14,082 nt of DNA from the NCBI GenBank assembly GCA_027352645.1, contig DAIEIL010000139.1, positions 1 to 14,082 on the forward strand, given 5' to 3'. Origin of the DNA: Rhodobiaceae bacterium. Its GTDB lineage: Bacteria > Pseudomonadota > Alphaproteobacteria > Parvibaculales > Parvibaculaceae. Shown piece by piece: positions 1 through 6,514 of the stretch. The notes below the pieces were generated by a model. That model did not search any database and was not told the DNA's origin. It saw only the letters and a program-made list of their open reading frames with translations. A program made the translations under genes and the position numbers. Numbering within the stretch: position 1 is the first letter of the stretch; each line of letters opens with the position of its first letter.

Positions 1-41
1 CCGCGAACGGGGCGCAAACCCGCGCCTTCGTTGACGCTTGA
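1..41 (+). CDS. Possible 3' tail of an upstream gene (partial)
   Basis: The first bases are open in the frame beginning at base 3 and end at a TGA at 39-41, giving only about 12 residues. Third positions in this frame are mostly G or C, as in the neighbouring genes, so a coding tail is plausible. In many alphaproteobacteria lptC is preceded by a ribonuclease D or a Kdo-pathway gene. The fragment is too short to recognise, and another frame also closes at 32-34, so the call rests on context and composition only. Confidence 0.2.
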   Translation, partial: ANGAQTRAFVDA

Positions 42-60
42 AGCCCCTTACGCGCATACT
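31..60 (+). promoter_or_regulatory. Candidate sigma-70 promoter for the lpt genes
   Basis: A TTGACG at 31-36 (5 of 6 to the -35 consensus) is followed after 18 nt by CATACT at 55-60 (4 of 6 to the -10 consensus). It lies about 110 nt upstream of the lptC start in the only sizeable non-coding gap on this side. It would drive lptC-lptA and perhaps lptB-rpoN. The call is based on motif and position only. Confidence 0.35.
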
Positions 61-173
61 CTCTATATGAACATGCTTTCGTCCAAGCGATGCCGAAACC
101 GTCCGGACGGAACGGGGCCTGAAGCAACGCCCCTCGGAAAAACCGGATTCCTCTTTATGCGGAACGAAGCGGA

Positions 174-848
174 ATGAGCGAGTCGCTCGGCGAGAGCGGG
201 GCCGACGCCGAAGAACGGCGCAGGGCCCAATTGCAGGCGCGGCCACCGGTCTCGCATCACAGCCGTTTTGTCTCGGTGATGAAGATCGCGCTGCCGCTCG
301 GCGCCGCGGCGCTCTTCGCGACGGTGCTCATCTATTCCGGCGCCTTCGACACGCATGACAAGCTCGACATCAGCTTCCGCGAGATTTCGACGCTGAACAA
401 CGACCTCCGCATGGTGAGCCCGCGCGTGACCGGCCTCGACGGCTCGGGGCGCCCCTATGTGCTCACCGCCGACACGGCGACGCAGGCGCCGGGCAAGCCG
501 AACCATGTCACGCTCGACAATGTGCAGGCGGACCTGAAGCTCGAGAACAACACGGACTGGGTTTCGCTTTCTTCCGCGACCGGCCTCCTCGACACGGAGA
601 CGCAGACGCTCGACCTCACCCAGAAGATCGACATCTACGCCTCCACGGGCTACGAGTTTCATGGCACCTCGGTCGTGGTCGATTTCCGCAAAGGCACCGT
701 CTCCAGCAGCACGCCCGTCGAAGGGCATGGGCCGCTCGGCACGTTGCGCGCGGACAGCATGACGGCCGACAATGCCAACCGGACGCTCCACTTCAAGGGC
801 CGCGTCAAAGTTCGAATCTACGGGCAAGAGGGTAAGGGGAAGCAGTGA
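174..848 (+). CDS. lptC: LptC, LPS export inner-membrane/periplasmic protein
   Basis: LptC is the bitopic inner-membrane component of the Lpt machine. It takes lipopolysaccharide from the LptB2FG extractor and passes it to LptA in the periplasm. The 224-aa product has a polar N-terminus rich in charged residues, one hydrophobic membrane segment at about residues 34-55, and a periplasmic beta-rich domain to the end, which is the LptC/YrbK layout. The length is normal for alphaproteobacterial LptC. The stop codon overlaps the lptA start in a TGATG arrangement, so the two are translationally coupled, and lptB follows. The start is the first ATG of the frame; the purine-rich stretch before it is only a modest ribosome binding site. 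Sequence identity within this family is low, so gene order carries much of the call. Confidence 0.85.
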   Translation: MSESLGESGADAEERRRAQLQARPPVSHHSRFVSVMKIALPLGAAALFATVLIYSGAFDTHDKLDISFREISTLNNDLRMVSPRVTGLDGSGRPYVLTADTATQAPGKPNHVTLDNVQADLKLENNTDWVSLSSATGLLDTETQTLDLTQKIDIYASTGYEFHGTSVVVDFRKGTVSSSTPVEGHGPLGTLRADSMTADNANRTLHFKGRVKVRIYGQEGKGKQ

Positions 849-1444
849 TGACCGGAGCACCGAGGCAGGGCGCCATTCGCCAAATTCAGGCTATCGCCTG
901 CGCCACCCTTCTCATCGGCATGAGCTTCGCCTTCGGCGCTCCGGCCCGGGCCGCCGAGGGCGCCCCCCGTGACCCGCTGAGCGGCTTTGCCACCAACCCC
1001 GACGCGCCCATCGAAATCGAGTCCGATTCGCTGGAAGTTCAGGACCAGCAGCATCAGGCGACCTTCATCGGCAATGTGGTCGCGACCCAGGGCGGCATGA
1101 AGCTCCGCTCGGATCGCCTCAAGGCGAGCTACGCCCAGGGCACCGGCGGCAAGACCCAGATCCAGGAAATCGTCGCGACCGGCAATGTCCATGTCATGTC
1201 GAAGGACGACCAGTCCGCGGATGGCGACTGGGCGCGCTATGTAGTCGCCAAGCGCAACATTCTGATGGGCGACAAGGTGGTGCTGCGCCAGGGCAAGAAC
1301 GTCATCCGGGGCACGAAGCTGACCATCGACCTCGCCACCGGCAGGAGCAAGATCATCGGCGGCGCCGAGGCCGGAACCGCAAAAACCGGCGCAACCGGGC
1401 GCGTCAAGGCCCTCTTCCAGCCCCCGCCGAAAGAGAAAAAATAA
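848..1444 (+). CDS. lptA: LptA, periplasmic LPS transport protein (OstA-like)
   Basis: LptA polymerises into the beta-jellyroll bridge that carries lipopolysaccharide across the periplasm from LptC to LptD. The 198-aa product starts with a signal peptide: a basic stretch, a hydrophobic core at about residues 13-31, and an ARA-type cleavage site near residues 33-36. The mature OstA/LptA domain spans about residues 45-165, with repeated beta strands around 'ATFIGNVVATQGGMKLRSD' and 'ATGNVHV'. A basic, proline-containing tail follows. I chose the ATG at 848, overlapping the lptC stop, over the GTG one codon upstream because an AGGGGAAG ribosome binding site lies at good spacing. It sits between lptC and lptB as expected. 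Confidence 0.88.
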   Translation: MTGAPRQGAIRQIQAIACATLLIGMSFAFGAPARAAEGAPRDPLSGFATNPDAPIEIESDSLEVQDQQHQATFIGNVVATQGGMKLRSDRLKASYAQGTGGKTQIQEIVATGNVHVMSKDDQSADGDWARYVVAKRNILMGDKVVLRQGKNVIRGTKLTIDLATGRSKIIGGAEAGTAKTGATGRVKALFQPPPKEKK

Positions 1445-1526
1445 AAGAAAGCTGGTAAAAGGCCTCATTTCATACAAATTTAATGCCAAGTGCTATCAGA
1501 TGATGGCGAATGAGTGAGGACGACCC

Positions 1527-2312
1527 ATGCAGAGCCGCGCCGCAACCCTGGAGACCAGGTCCCATGAGGGGCCGCGCCTCGTTGCGAGCAATCCAGGCCT
1601 CTCGGTCGAGAAGATCGGCAAGAGCTTTCGGCGCCGGCCCGTCGTGCGTGGGGTGAGCTTCGACGTGCGCCGGGGCGAGGCCGTCGGCCTGCTTGGCCCC
1701 AATGGCGCGGGTAAAACTACCGTTTTCTACATGATCACCGGGCTTATCGCGCCGGATTACGGTTCGATCTCGCTCGACGGCAGCGACATCACCAGCCTGC
1801 CCATGTATCGCCGGGCGCGGCTCGGCATCGGCTATCTGCCGCAGGAAGCCTCGATCTTTCGCGGCCTCACCGTCGAACAGAATATCCGCGCCGTCCTCGA
1901 AGTGATCGAAAGCGACCGCGACCGCCGCGAGGCGACGCTGGACGATCTGCTGGCCGAATTCTCGATCACGCATCTCCGGCGCACGCCATCGGTGGCGCTG
2001 TCGGGCGGCGAAAGGCGGCGCGTCGAAATCGCGCGAGCGCTCGCAACCCAACCCTCCTTCATGCTGCTCGACGAACCATTCGCAGGCATCGACCCGATCG
2101 CCATCGGGGACATTCGCGATCTCGTCGCACATTTGAAGGATCGTGGCATCGGCGTTCTCATCACCGACCACAATGTGCGCGAGACGCTGGAACTGATCGA
2201 CCGCGCCGTCATCATCCATGACGGGCATGTGCTGATGGAGGGCGAACCCTCCGAAATCGTAGGTAACGAAGACGTCCGTCGCCTCTATCTCGGCGAACGT
2301 TTCTCTCTTTAG
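1527..2312 (+). CDS. lptB: LptB, LPS export ABC transporter ATPase
   Basis: LptB is the cytoplasmic ATPase that powers extraction of lipopolysaccharide from the inner membrane by LptB2FG. The 261-aa product has a full nucleotide-binding domain: Walker A GPNGAGKT at residues 57-64, signature LSGGE at 158-162, Walker B ending LLDEP with catalytic Glu183, and the switch histidine H215 in ITDHN. The C-terminal YLGERFSL closely resembles the end of known LptB proteins and separates it from branched-chain amino acid transporters. About 20 extra N-terminal residues precede the usual start. A GTGAGGA ribosome binding site lies 7 nt before the ATG. The 82-nt AT-rich gap after lptA shows no convincing promoter. 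lptF and lptG are not in the window, which is usual because they sit elsewhere in the genome. Confidence 0.96.
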   Translation: MQSRAATLETRSHEGPRLVASNPGLSVEKIGKSFRRRPVVRGVSFDVRRGEAVGLLGPNGAGKTTVFYMITGLIAPDYGSISLDGSDITSLPMYRRARLGIGYLPQEASIFRGLTVEQNIRAVLEVIESDRDRREATLDDLLAEFSITHLRRTPSVALSGGERRRVEIARALATQPSFMLLDEPFAGIDPIAIGDIRDLVAHLKDRGIGVLITDHNVRETLELIDRAVIIHDGHVLMEGEPSEIVGNEDVRRLYLGERFSL

Positions 2313-2342
2313 TGGCGTAACGGGCATGGGGCCGCATCACAT

Positions 2343-3887
2343 ATGGCGCTAGGACCGCGGCTGGAACTCCGCCAGGGCCAGGCTCTGGTGATGACTCCGC
2401 AGTTGCAGCAGGCAATCAAGCTGCTGCAGCTTTCGAATCTCGAACTTGCCGACTATGTCGAGCAGGAACTCGAGCGCAATCCGCTGCTCGAAGCCAATGT
2501 CGCCGAACCCGAAATCACCGAGCGATCCGTCGACACGCGTGAAGCCGATGGAGACTTCGAGCCGGCGCCGACGAACGAAACCGCGCTGACGTTGAGCGAC
2601 GACGGGCCACTGCCTTCCCGCGACGGCGATCTCGATACCGATTACGACAATGTCTATGCCGATGAGAGCCGCAGCGACGCCGCGAATGATGTGGCGGCGG
2701 AAACGCCGGGCATGCAGGGCTCGGACTGGCAGAACCTCCGCAATGGCGGCGGAGGCGGGGGCGGCGACGGCGAACTCGGCTTCGAGTCGACCCTGACGCG
2801 CGAGGCAACGCTCTCCGAGCATCTGACCGAACAGCTCAACATGGCGATCAAGGACGAGCGCCAGCGCATGATCGGCGCCTATCTGATCGATCAGGTCAAC
2901 GAGGCGGGCTACATCACGACCGACCTGTCGGAGATTGCCGACCGGCTCGGCGCGCCGCTCGCGGATGTCGAGACGGTGCTTGCGACGCTCCAGACATTCG
3001 ATCCGGCAGGCATCTGCGCGCGCAGTCTCAAGGAATGCCTCGCGATCCAGCTCAAGGAACGCGACCGCCTCGATCCGACCATGCAGATATTCCTCGATCA
3101 TCTCGAACTCTTCGCACGGCGCGACCTCGATCTCCTGATGAAGCTCTGCAATGCCGACCGCGAGGACATCGCGGGCATGGTGGAGGATATACGCGGCTGC
3201 AATCCGAAGCCCGGCCTCGCCTTCGGCAACGAGCCCGTGGTGCCGGTCATTCCCGATGTCTTCGTGCGCCAGCGCGCCGACGGAAGCTGGGCCATCGAAC
3301 TGAATTCGGAGACGCTGCCCCGCGTGCTCGTGAACCAGCAATACTACGCCGAGGTGAGCAAGTTCTCCGCCGACCCAAAGGCCAAGTCCTACCTGTCGGA
3401 ATGCCTCAACAATGCGAACTGGCTCGTCAAAAGCCTCGACCAGCGCGCCCGCACCATTCTCAAGGTCGCCTCCGAAATCGTTCGCCAGCAGGACGCCTTC
3501 CTGATGCATGGCATCCAGTATCTCCGGCCGCTCAACCTGAAGACGGTGGCCGACGCGATCTCGATGCATGAATCCACCGTCTCCCGCGTTACGGCGAACA
3601 AGTACATCGCGACACCGCGCGGCATTTTCGAGATGAAATATTTCTTCACCTCCTCGATCGCATCGAGCGAAGGCGGCGAGGCGCATTCGGCCGAAGCGGT
3701 GCGCCACCGCATCAAGGAACTGATCGAGGCGGAACTGCCGGACGCTGTTCTCTCCGACGACAATATCGTCGAGATCCTGAAAAAGTCGGGTATCGACATC
3801 GCCCGCCGTACGGTCGCAAAGTATCGGGAAGCCATGAACATCCCCTCCTCGGTCCAGCGCCGGAGGGACAAGAAGGTCTATGCCTGA
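2343..3887 (+). CDS. rpoN: RpoN, RNA polymerase sigma-54 factor
   Basis: Sigma-54 directs RNA polymerase to -24/-12 promoters and needs AAA+ activators such as NtrC; it controls nitrogen metabolism and other functions. The 514-aa product has the glutamine/leucine-rich region I at residues 1-50 (activator contact), an acidic linker at about 51-150 that includes seven consecutive glycines at 135-141, the core-binding domain from about 155, a helix-turn-helix near residue 400, and the diagnostic RpoN box ARRTVAKYRE at 487-496. It begins 30 nt after the lptB stop. No other in-frame ATG lies in the gap, and the ribosome binding site is weak, so readthrough or coupling from lptB is likely. The lptB-rpoN-hpf-ptsN order is widely conserved in proteobacteria. 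Confidence 0.97.
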   Translation: MALGPRLELRQGQALVMTPQLQQAIKLLQLSNLELADYVEQELERNPLLEANVAEPEITERSVDTREADGDFEPAPTNETALTLSDDGPLPSRDGDLDTDYDNVYADESRSDAANDVAAETPGMQGSDWQNLRNGGGGGGGDGELGFESTLTREATLSEHLTEQLNMAIKDERQRMIGAYLIDQVNEAGYITTDLSEIADRLGAPLADVETVLATLQTFDPAGICARSLKECLAIQLKERDRLDPTMQIFLDHLELFARRDLDLLMKLCNADREDIAGMVEDIRGCNPKPGLAFGNEPVVPVIPDVFVRQRADGSWAIELNSETLPRVLVNQQYYAEVSKFSADPKAKSYLSECLNNANWLVKSLDQRARTILKVASEIVRQQDAFLMHGIQYLRPLNLKTVADAISMHESTVSRVTANKYIATPRGIFEMKYFFTSSIASSEGGEAHSAEAVRHRIKELIEAELPDAVLSDDNIVEILKKSGIDIARRTVAKYREAMNIPSSVQRRRDKKVYA

Positions 3888-4200
3888 GCATGGCGGCGGG
3901 GCTTTGAAACCCGTGCCTGATTGCACTATGGCCATGAAAGTAAAGGCTTTTTTTGCCTTGGAAGGAGCTGGTTGACACCCCCGGACCGGGCCACTAGTTT
4001 GCCACGCGCTCAACGTCCCCCTGGGGCAGCCAAGGGCCTGCGCACAGGGGATGACGGCGTAATGAGCCGCCGATGCAATGATGACGCGGCGCCCGGGGAT
4101 GACGCGGCAGCCGGACCGAGATACAGAGGTTGGTACGTCAAGGCTCAGCTTTATAAGAGCCGTCCCATAGTCAGCGCGACGTGACCCGGAAAGGTCTCCC
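3888..4200 (+). other. rpoN-hpf intergenic leader, 313 nt
   Basis: No convincing gene lies here; the one open frame (3921-4184) has no recognisable content and no ribosome binding site. Visible elements are a small hairpin with a run of seven T as its loop (AAGGC 3943-3947 with GCCTT 3955-3959), a candidate promoter at 3972-4000, and two weak stem-loops downstream (for example GGCTC 4142-4146 with GAGCC 4157-4161). A transcript from that promoter would give hpf a 5' leader of nearly 200 nt. Alternatively, a small RNA could be made from this region, but I see no clear terminator for one. Confidence 0.45.
3972..4000 (+). promoter_or_regulatory. Candidate sigma-70 promoter for hpf-ptsN
   Basis: A perfect TTGACA -35 hexamer at 3972-3977 is followed after exactly 17 nt by TAGTTT at 3995-4000. 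The latter keeps the three most conserved -10 bases (T1, A2, T6). It would separate hpf-ptsN expression from rpoN and leave a leader of about 195 nt before the hpf start. Confidence 0.5.
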
Positions 4201-4779
4201 ATGCAAGTTCAGGTCAGCGGTCATCATCTCGATGTCGGGGATGCGCTCCGCACCCATGTCACGGAACGTCTCGAGCAGAGCGTCGGGAAATATTTCGACA
4301 AGCCGATCCACGGGCATGTCATCTTTACGAAAGAAGGCTTCGAGTATCGCGCCGATTGCTCGGTGCATCTGAACTCGGGCATGCACATCAATACGCAGGG
4401 CCGTGCGACGGACCCCTATGCGTCGTTCGATGGCGCGGTCGACAAGCTCGACAAGCGCCTGCGCCGCTACAAGAGCCGCCTCAAGAGTCACAGCAAGGAC
4501 AAGCAGGCGCTTCCGGTCGAATCCGCCCGCTCCTTCATCATCGAAGCAAGCGACGAGCACGAAGAAGTGCCAGCCGACGCCCAGCCGGTGATCATCGCCG
4601 AAGGCACCACCTCGATCCCGCGCCTCAGCGTGGGCGACGCGGTGATGCAGATGGACCTCATCGACGCGAAGTTCGTCGTCTTCCGCAACGGCGCGACGGG
4701 CGGACTGAACGTCGTCTATCGGCGTGAGGATGGAAATATCGGCTGGATCGACGCTGGCACCGATTCTGCAAAGCCATGA
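4201..4779 (+). CDS. hpf: Long-form ribosome hibernation promoting factor HPF/RaiA
   Basis: HPF binds the 30S decoding centre in non-growing cells and shuts translation down. Long forms also dimerise ribosomes into 100S particles through a C-terminal domain. The 192-aa product has the basic N-terminal S30AE domain at residues 1-100, ending in an Arg/Lys-rich helix (about 82-101), then a variable linker, then the C-terminal dimerisation domain at about 135-186, containing 'IPRLSVGDAVMQMDLIDAKF' and ending in a GWIDAG strand. The length fits the long class, not the roughly 95-aa short class of enterics. A GGAAAGG ribosome binding site precedes the ATG. It sits between rpoN and ptsN as in many proteobacteria, and may be transcribed separately from the upstream candidate promoter. 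Confidence 0.95.
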   Translation: MQVQVSGHHLDVGDALRTHVTERLEQSVGKYFDKPIHGHVIFTKEGFEYRADCSVHLNSGMHINTQGRATDPYASFDGAVDKLDKRLRRYKSRLKSHSKDKQALPVESARSFIIEASDEHEEVPADAQPVIIAEGTTSIPRLSVGDAVMQMDLIDAKFVVFRNGATGGLNVVYRREDGNIGWIDAGTDSAKP

Positions 4780-4861
4780 TCTATACACCGGCAAAGCCGG
4801 GCCCGGGCGCCGCCTTCGCGACGAGCCGGGGTTGAGTAAAACCGCAAGACAGGACCGGACC

Positions 4862-5326
4862 ATGGAGCTTGAAGATCTGGTGTCGCCCGAGGGGGTGATT
4901 GGCCACCTCAAGGTCACCAGCAAAAAGCAAGCGCTGCAGGAGCTATCCGCACGCGCAGCCGCGCTGACGGGCCTGTCGGAGCGCGCGATTTTCGAGACGC
5001 TGCTCGAACGCGAGCGCCTCGGCTCGACGGGCGTCGGCCAGGGCATTGCCATTCCTCATGGCAAACTTGCGCCATTGACCCAGCTCTATGGGCTTTTCGC
5101 GCGCCTGGAAACGCCGATCGACTTCGAATCGGTTGACGACCAGCCGGTCGATCTCGTCTTCCTGCTGCTCGCGCCGGAAACCGCAGGCGCCGACCATCTG
5201 AAAGCGCTGGCGCGCATCTCGCGGCTGCTGCGTAACGCTGCGGTCGTCGAAAAGCTCCGCGCAAGCGACGATCCGGCGGCTCTCTTCGCGATCCTTACGG
5301 AACCGGTGGCGACCCACGCGGCCTGA
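4862..5326 (+). CDS. ptsN: PtsN, nitrogen-related PTS enzyme IIA (EIIA-Ntr)
   Basis: PtsN is the terminal phosphate acceptor of the nitrogen phosphotransferase relay (PtsP-PtsO-PtsN). It transports no sugar; it regulates potassium transport, nitrogen and stress functions by binding partner proteins. The 154-aa product covers one complete EIIA type-2 domain, with the phosphorylated histidine H66 in the motif 'GIAIPHGKL' and the typical helix 'FETLLERERLGSTGVGQG' before it. I chose the ATG at 4862 because AGGA lies 7 nt upstream; the open frame extends further 5' but that part does not resemble the family. The 82-nt gap after hpf holds a short perfect hairpin (CCGGC-AAA-GCCGG, 4788-4800) without a T-run, so readthrough from hpf is likely. 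A strong terminator follows. Confidence 0.95.
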   Translation: MELEDLVSPEGVIGHLKVTSKKQALQELSARAAALTGLSERAIFETLLERERLGSTGVGQGIAIPHGKLAPLTQLYGLFARLETPIDFESVDDQPVDLVFLLLAPETAGADHLKALARISRLLRNAAVVEKLRASDDPAALFAILTEPVATHAA

Positions 5327-5342
5327 GGCGCCCGCCCCAACA

Positions 5343-5374
5343 AAAAAGCCCCGGTGTTTCCATCGGGGCTTTTT
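5343..5374. terminator. Bidirectional intrinsic terminator between ptsN and the DUF1150 gene
   Basis: An 11-bp stem pairs AAAAAGCCCCG at 5343-5353 with CGGGGCTTTTT at 5364-5374 around a 10-nt loop. A T-run follows on the + strand, and the A-run gives a T-run on the - strand. It lies just after ptsN and just after the converging DUF1150 gene, so it can stop transcripts from both sides. Confidence 0.9.
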
Positions 5375-5397
5375 CTTTGACTGGCCGGTCGTCGCCC

Positions 5398-5697
5398 TTA
5401 ATGGACGCTGAGCGGCTCCAGATCGTACTGGCGCGCACCTGCAAAAGCGGCATCGCGGTTATCCAGGACCGCCATGCGGTCGCCATTCGCGGCATGGACA
5501 GCGTAGAGCTTCGTATCGGCGGGAACATCAATCTCGGAACCGAGGTCGCTGGCCAGCTCGCCCGCGAGCACTTCGCGCACATAGACAATGTTGGGCATGC
5601 CGACATTGGCGAAGAGTTCCGGCGTCAGATGGCGCAGGTCCTGCGTACCCCATCCGCTCTGGCCTTCAATGTCGAATTCTTCTTTGTCGTTACGCAT
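5398..5697 (-). CDS. DUF1150 family protein
   Basis: This 99-aa acidic protein matches what I know of the DUF1150 family, a small alphaproteobacterial group usually encoded beside a small heat-shock protein. Recognisable parts are 'NIVYVREVLAGELASDL' in the middle and 'LYAVHAANGDRMAVLDN' followed by a DAAFAGAR stretch near the C-terminus. There is no signal peptide or membrane segment. An AAAGGAG ribosome binding site lies just upstream of the ATG. It starts 56 nt after the hsp20 stop on the same strand with no terminator between, so it is very probably co-transcribed with hsp20 and heat-induced. The molecular function is unknown; an accessory role in chaperone action is inferred from context only. 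Confidence 0.85.
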   Translation of the reverse strand: MRNDKEEFDIEGQSGWGTQDLRHLTPELFANVGMPNIVYVREVLAGELASDLGSEIDVPADTKLYAVHAANGDRMAVLDNRDAAFAGARQYDLEPLSVH

Positions 5698-5753
5698 TTT
5701 ACGCTCCTTTCGCGCCGTCCCTCTTCTGAGGCAACGGACGTCACTGGTCGTCT

Positions 5754-6203
5754 TTACGTAGCCGGGGCGGACGATACGCCCTCTCCAATTTCAATCTGGC
5801 GCACCAGCTTCGACGGTTCCGGCCTTATGAGGTCGATCGCGAGGAGGCCATTGTCGAGCCTCGCCTCTCCGACATCGATTCCCTCGGCCAGAACGAAAGC
5901 GCGCTGGAACTGCCGCGCTGCGATGCCGCGATAGAGATAGACGCGGCCCTCATCCTCGCGCTTGCGTCCACGAATGACGAGCTGATTGTCCTCGACGGTG
6001 ACCGAAAGCTCGTCGCGTGCAAAGCCGGCGACGGCCAGCGTGATGCGCAGCACCCGTTTCGGCGTCTCGCCCTCGATCCGCGTCACATCCTCCACATTAT
6101 AGGGAGGATAGCCGTCGGACCCCTTGGCGACCTGTTCGAGCAGTCGTTCCATCTCGTCGAAGCCGAGCAGGAACGGGCTGTTGAACTGCACCATGCGCGT
6201 CAT
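5754..6203 (-). CDS. Small heat-shock protein, Hsp20/IbpA family
   Basis: Small heat-shock proteins are ATP-independent holdases that bind unfolding proteins and pass them to DnaK/ClpB. The 149-aa product has a short hydrophobic N-terminal arm ('FNSPFLLGFDEMERLLEQV'), an alpha-crystallin domain at about residues 33-132 with the 'LDNGLLAIDL' strand near its end, and the C-terminal I-X-I motif (IEI, 137-139) that docks into neighbouring subunits. It resembles the IbpA class (class A) of rhizobia. I chose the ATG at 6203 because AAAGGG lies 7 nt upstream; the frame extends 30 nt further to a TTG, which is less likely. Upstream lies an RpoH-like promoter and a leader of roughly 95 nt that contains a 5-bp hairpin (6266-6282). 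Confidence 0.94.
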   Translation of the reverse strand: MTRMVQFNSPFLLGFDEMERLLEQVAKGSDGYPPYNVEDVTRIEGETPKRVLRITLAVAGFARDELSVTVEDNQLVIRGRKREDEGRVYLYRGIAARQFQRAFVLAEGIDVGEARLDNGLLAIDLIRPEPSKLVRQIEIGEGVSSAPAT

Positions 6204-6514
6204 CACCAAACCCTTTCGCCAAAGCCCTTTCAAAAGCGACCCGGTTACATCCGGCCCGGCAGCCTCGCCACTGAGCCTGGCGGCCCTTTACGGCGCCGCT
6301 TGTGCTCAATGTGGGGATTAGCGGGCGCTGTTGCAAGCGGCTCACGCTGGCGAGCCGAAGGCTCAAAATCCTCGCCACCGCGAATGCCGACGAGCCGGCT
6401 TTTTGCGTCATCATGCCTCAGGCGCGGGGATCGACGGCGACCACTTGTCGCGTTCCGGCGCGGCCACAGGGGGCGCAGCCTTGCGGCAACAAGCAATTCA
6501 AGAAAGTAGCCCCA
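6204..6514. other. Divergent intergenic region between hsp20 and the acyl-CoA dehydrogenase
   Basis: This 311-nt region holds no supported gene. The half nearer hsp20 contains the heat-shock promoter and the hsp20 leader, including the perfect hairpin CGCCA/TGGCG (6266-6270 with 6278-6282). A second small hairpin (GAGCC-GAA-GGCTC) lies at about 6352-6364. I could not identify a convincing promoter for the rightward acyl-CoA dehydrogenase. Confidence 0.5.
6309..6337 (-). promoter_or_regulatory. RpoH (sigma-32) type heat-shock promoter for hsp20
   Basis: Read on the - strand, CTTGCA (6337-6332) is followed after 17 nt by CCACAT (6314-6309), within the longer string CCCCACAT. This fits the alphaproteobacterial heat-shock consensus CTTGAA-N16/17-CCANAT with one -35 mismatch. 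It points at hsp20, with a predicted start near 6300. Confidence 0.6.

Noticed and set aside
63..860. 265-codon open frame on the - strand opposite lptC
   Set aside because: Arg- and Val-rich low-information sequence typical of antisense GC-rich frames; lptC fits size, membrane segment and gene order.
3921..4184. 87-codon open frame between rpoN and hpf
   Set aside because: It has no ribosome binding site and no family resemblance, and it spans the candidate hpf promoter, so the region is better explained as a leader.
2349..4202. 617-codon open frame on the - strand opposite rpoN
   Set aside because: It is a shadow of the high-GC codon pattern of rpoN on the other strand. It has no recognisable domain, and rpoN itself is unmistakable.
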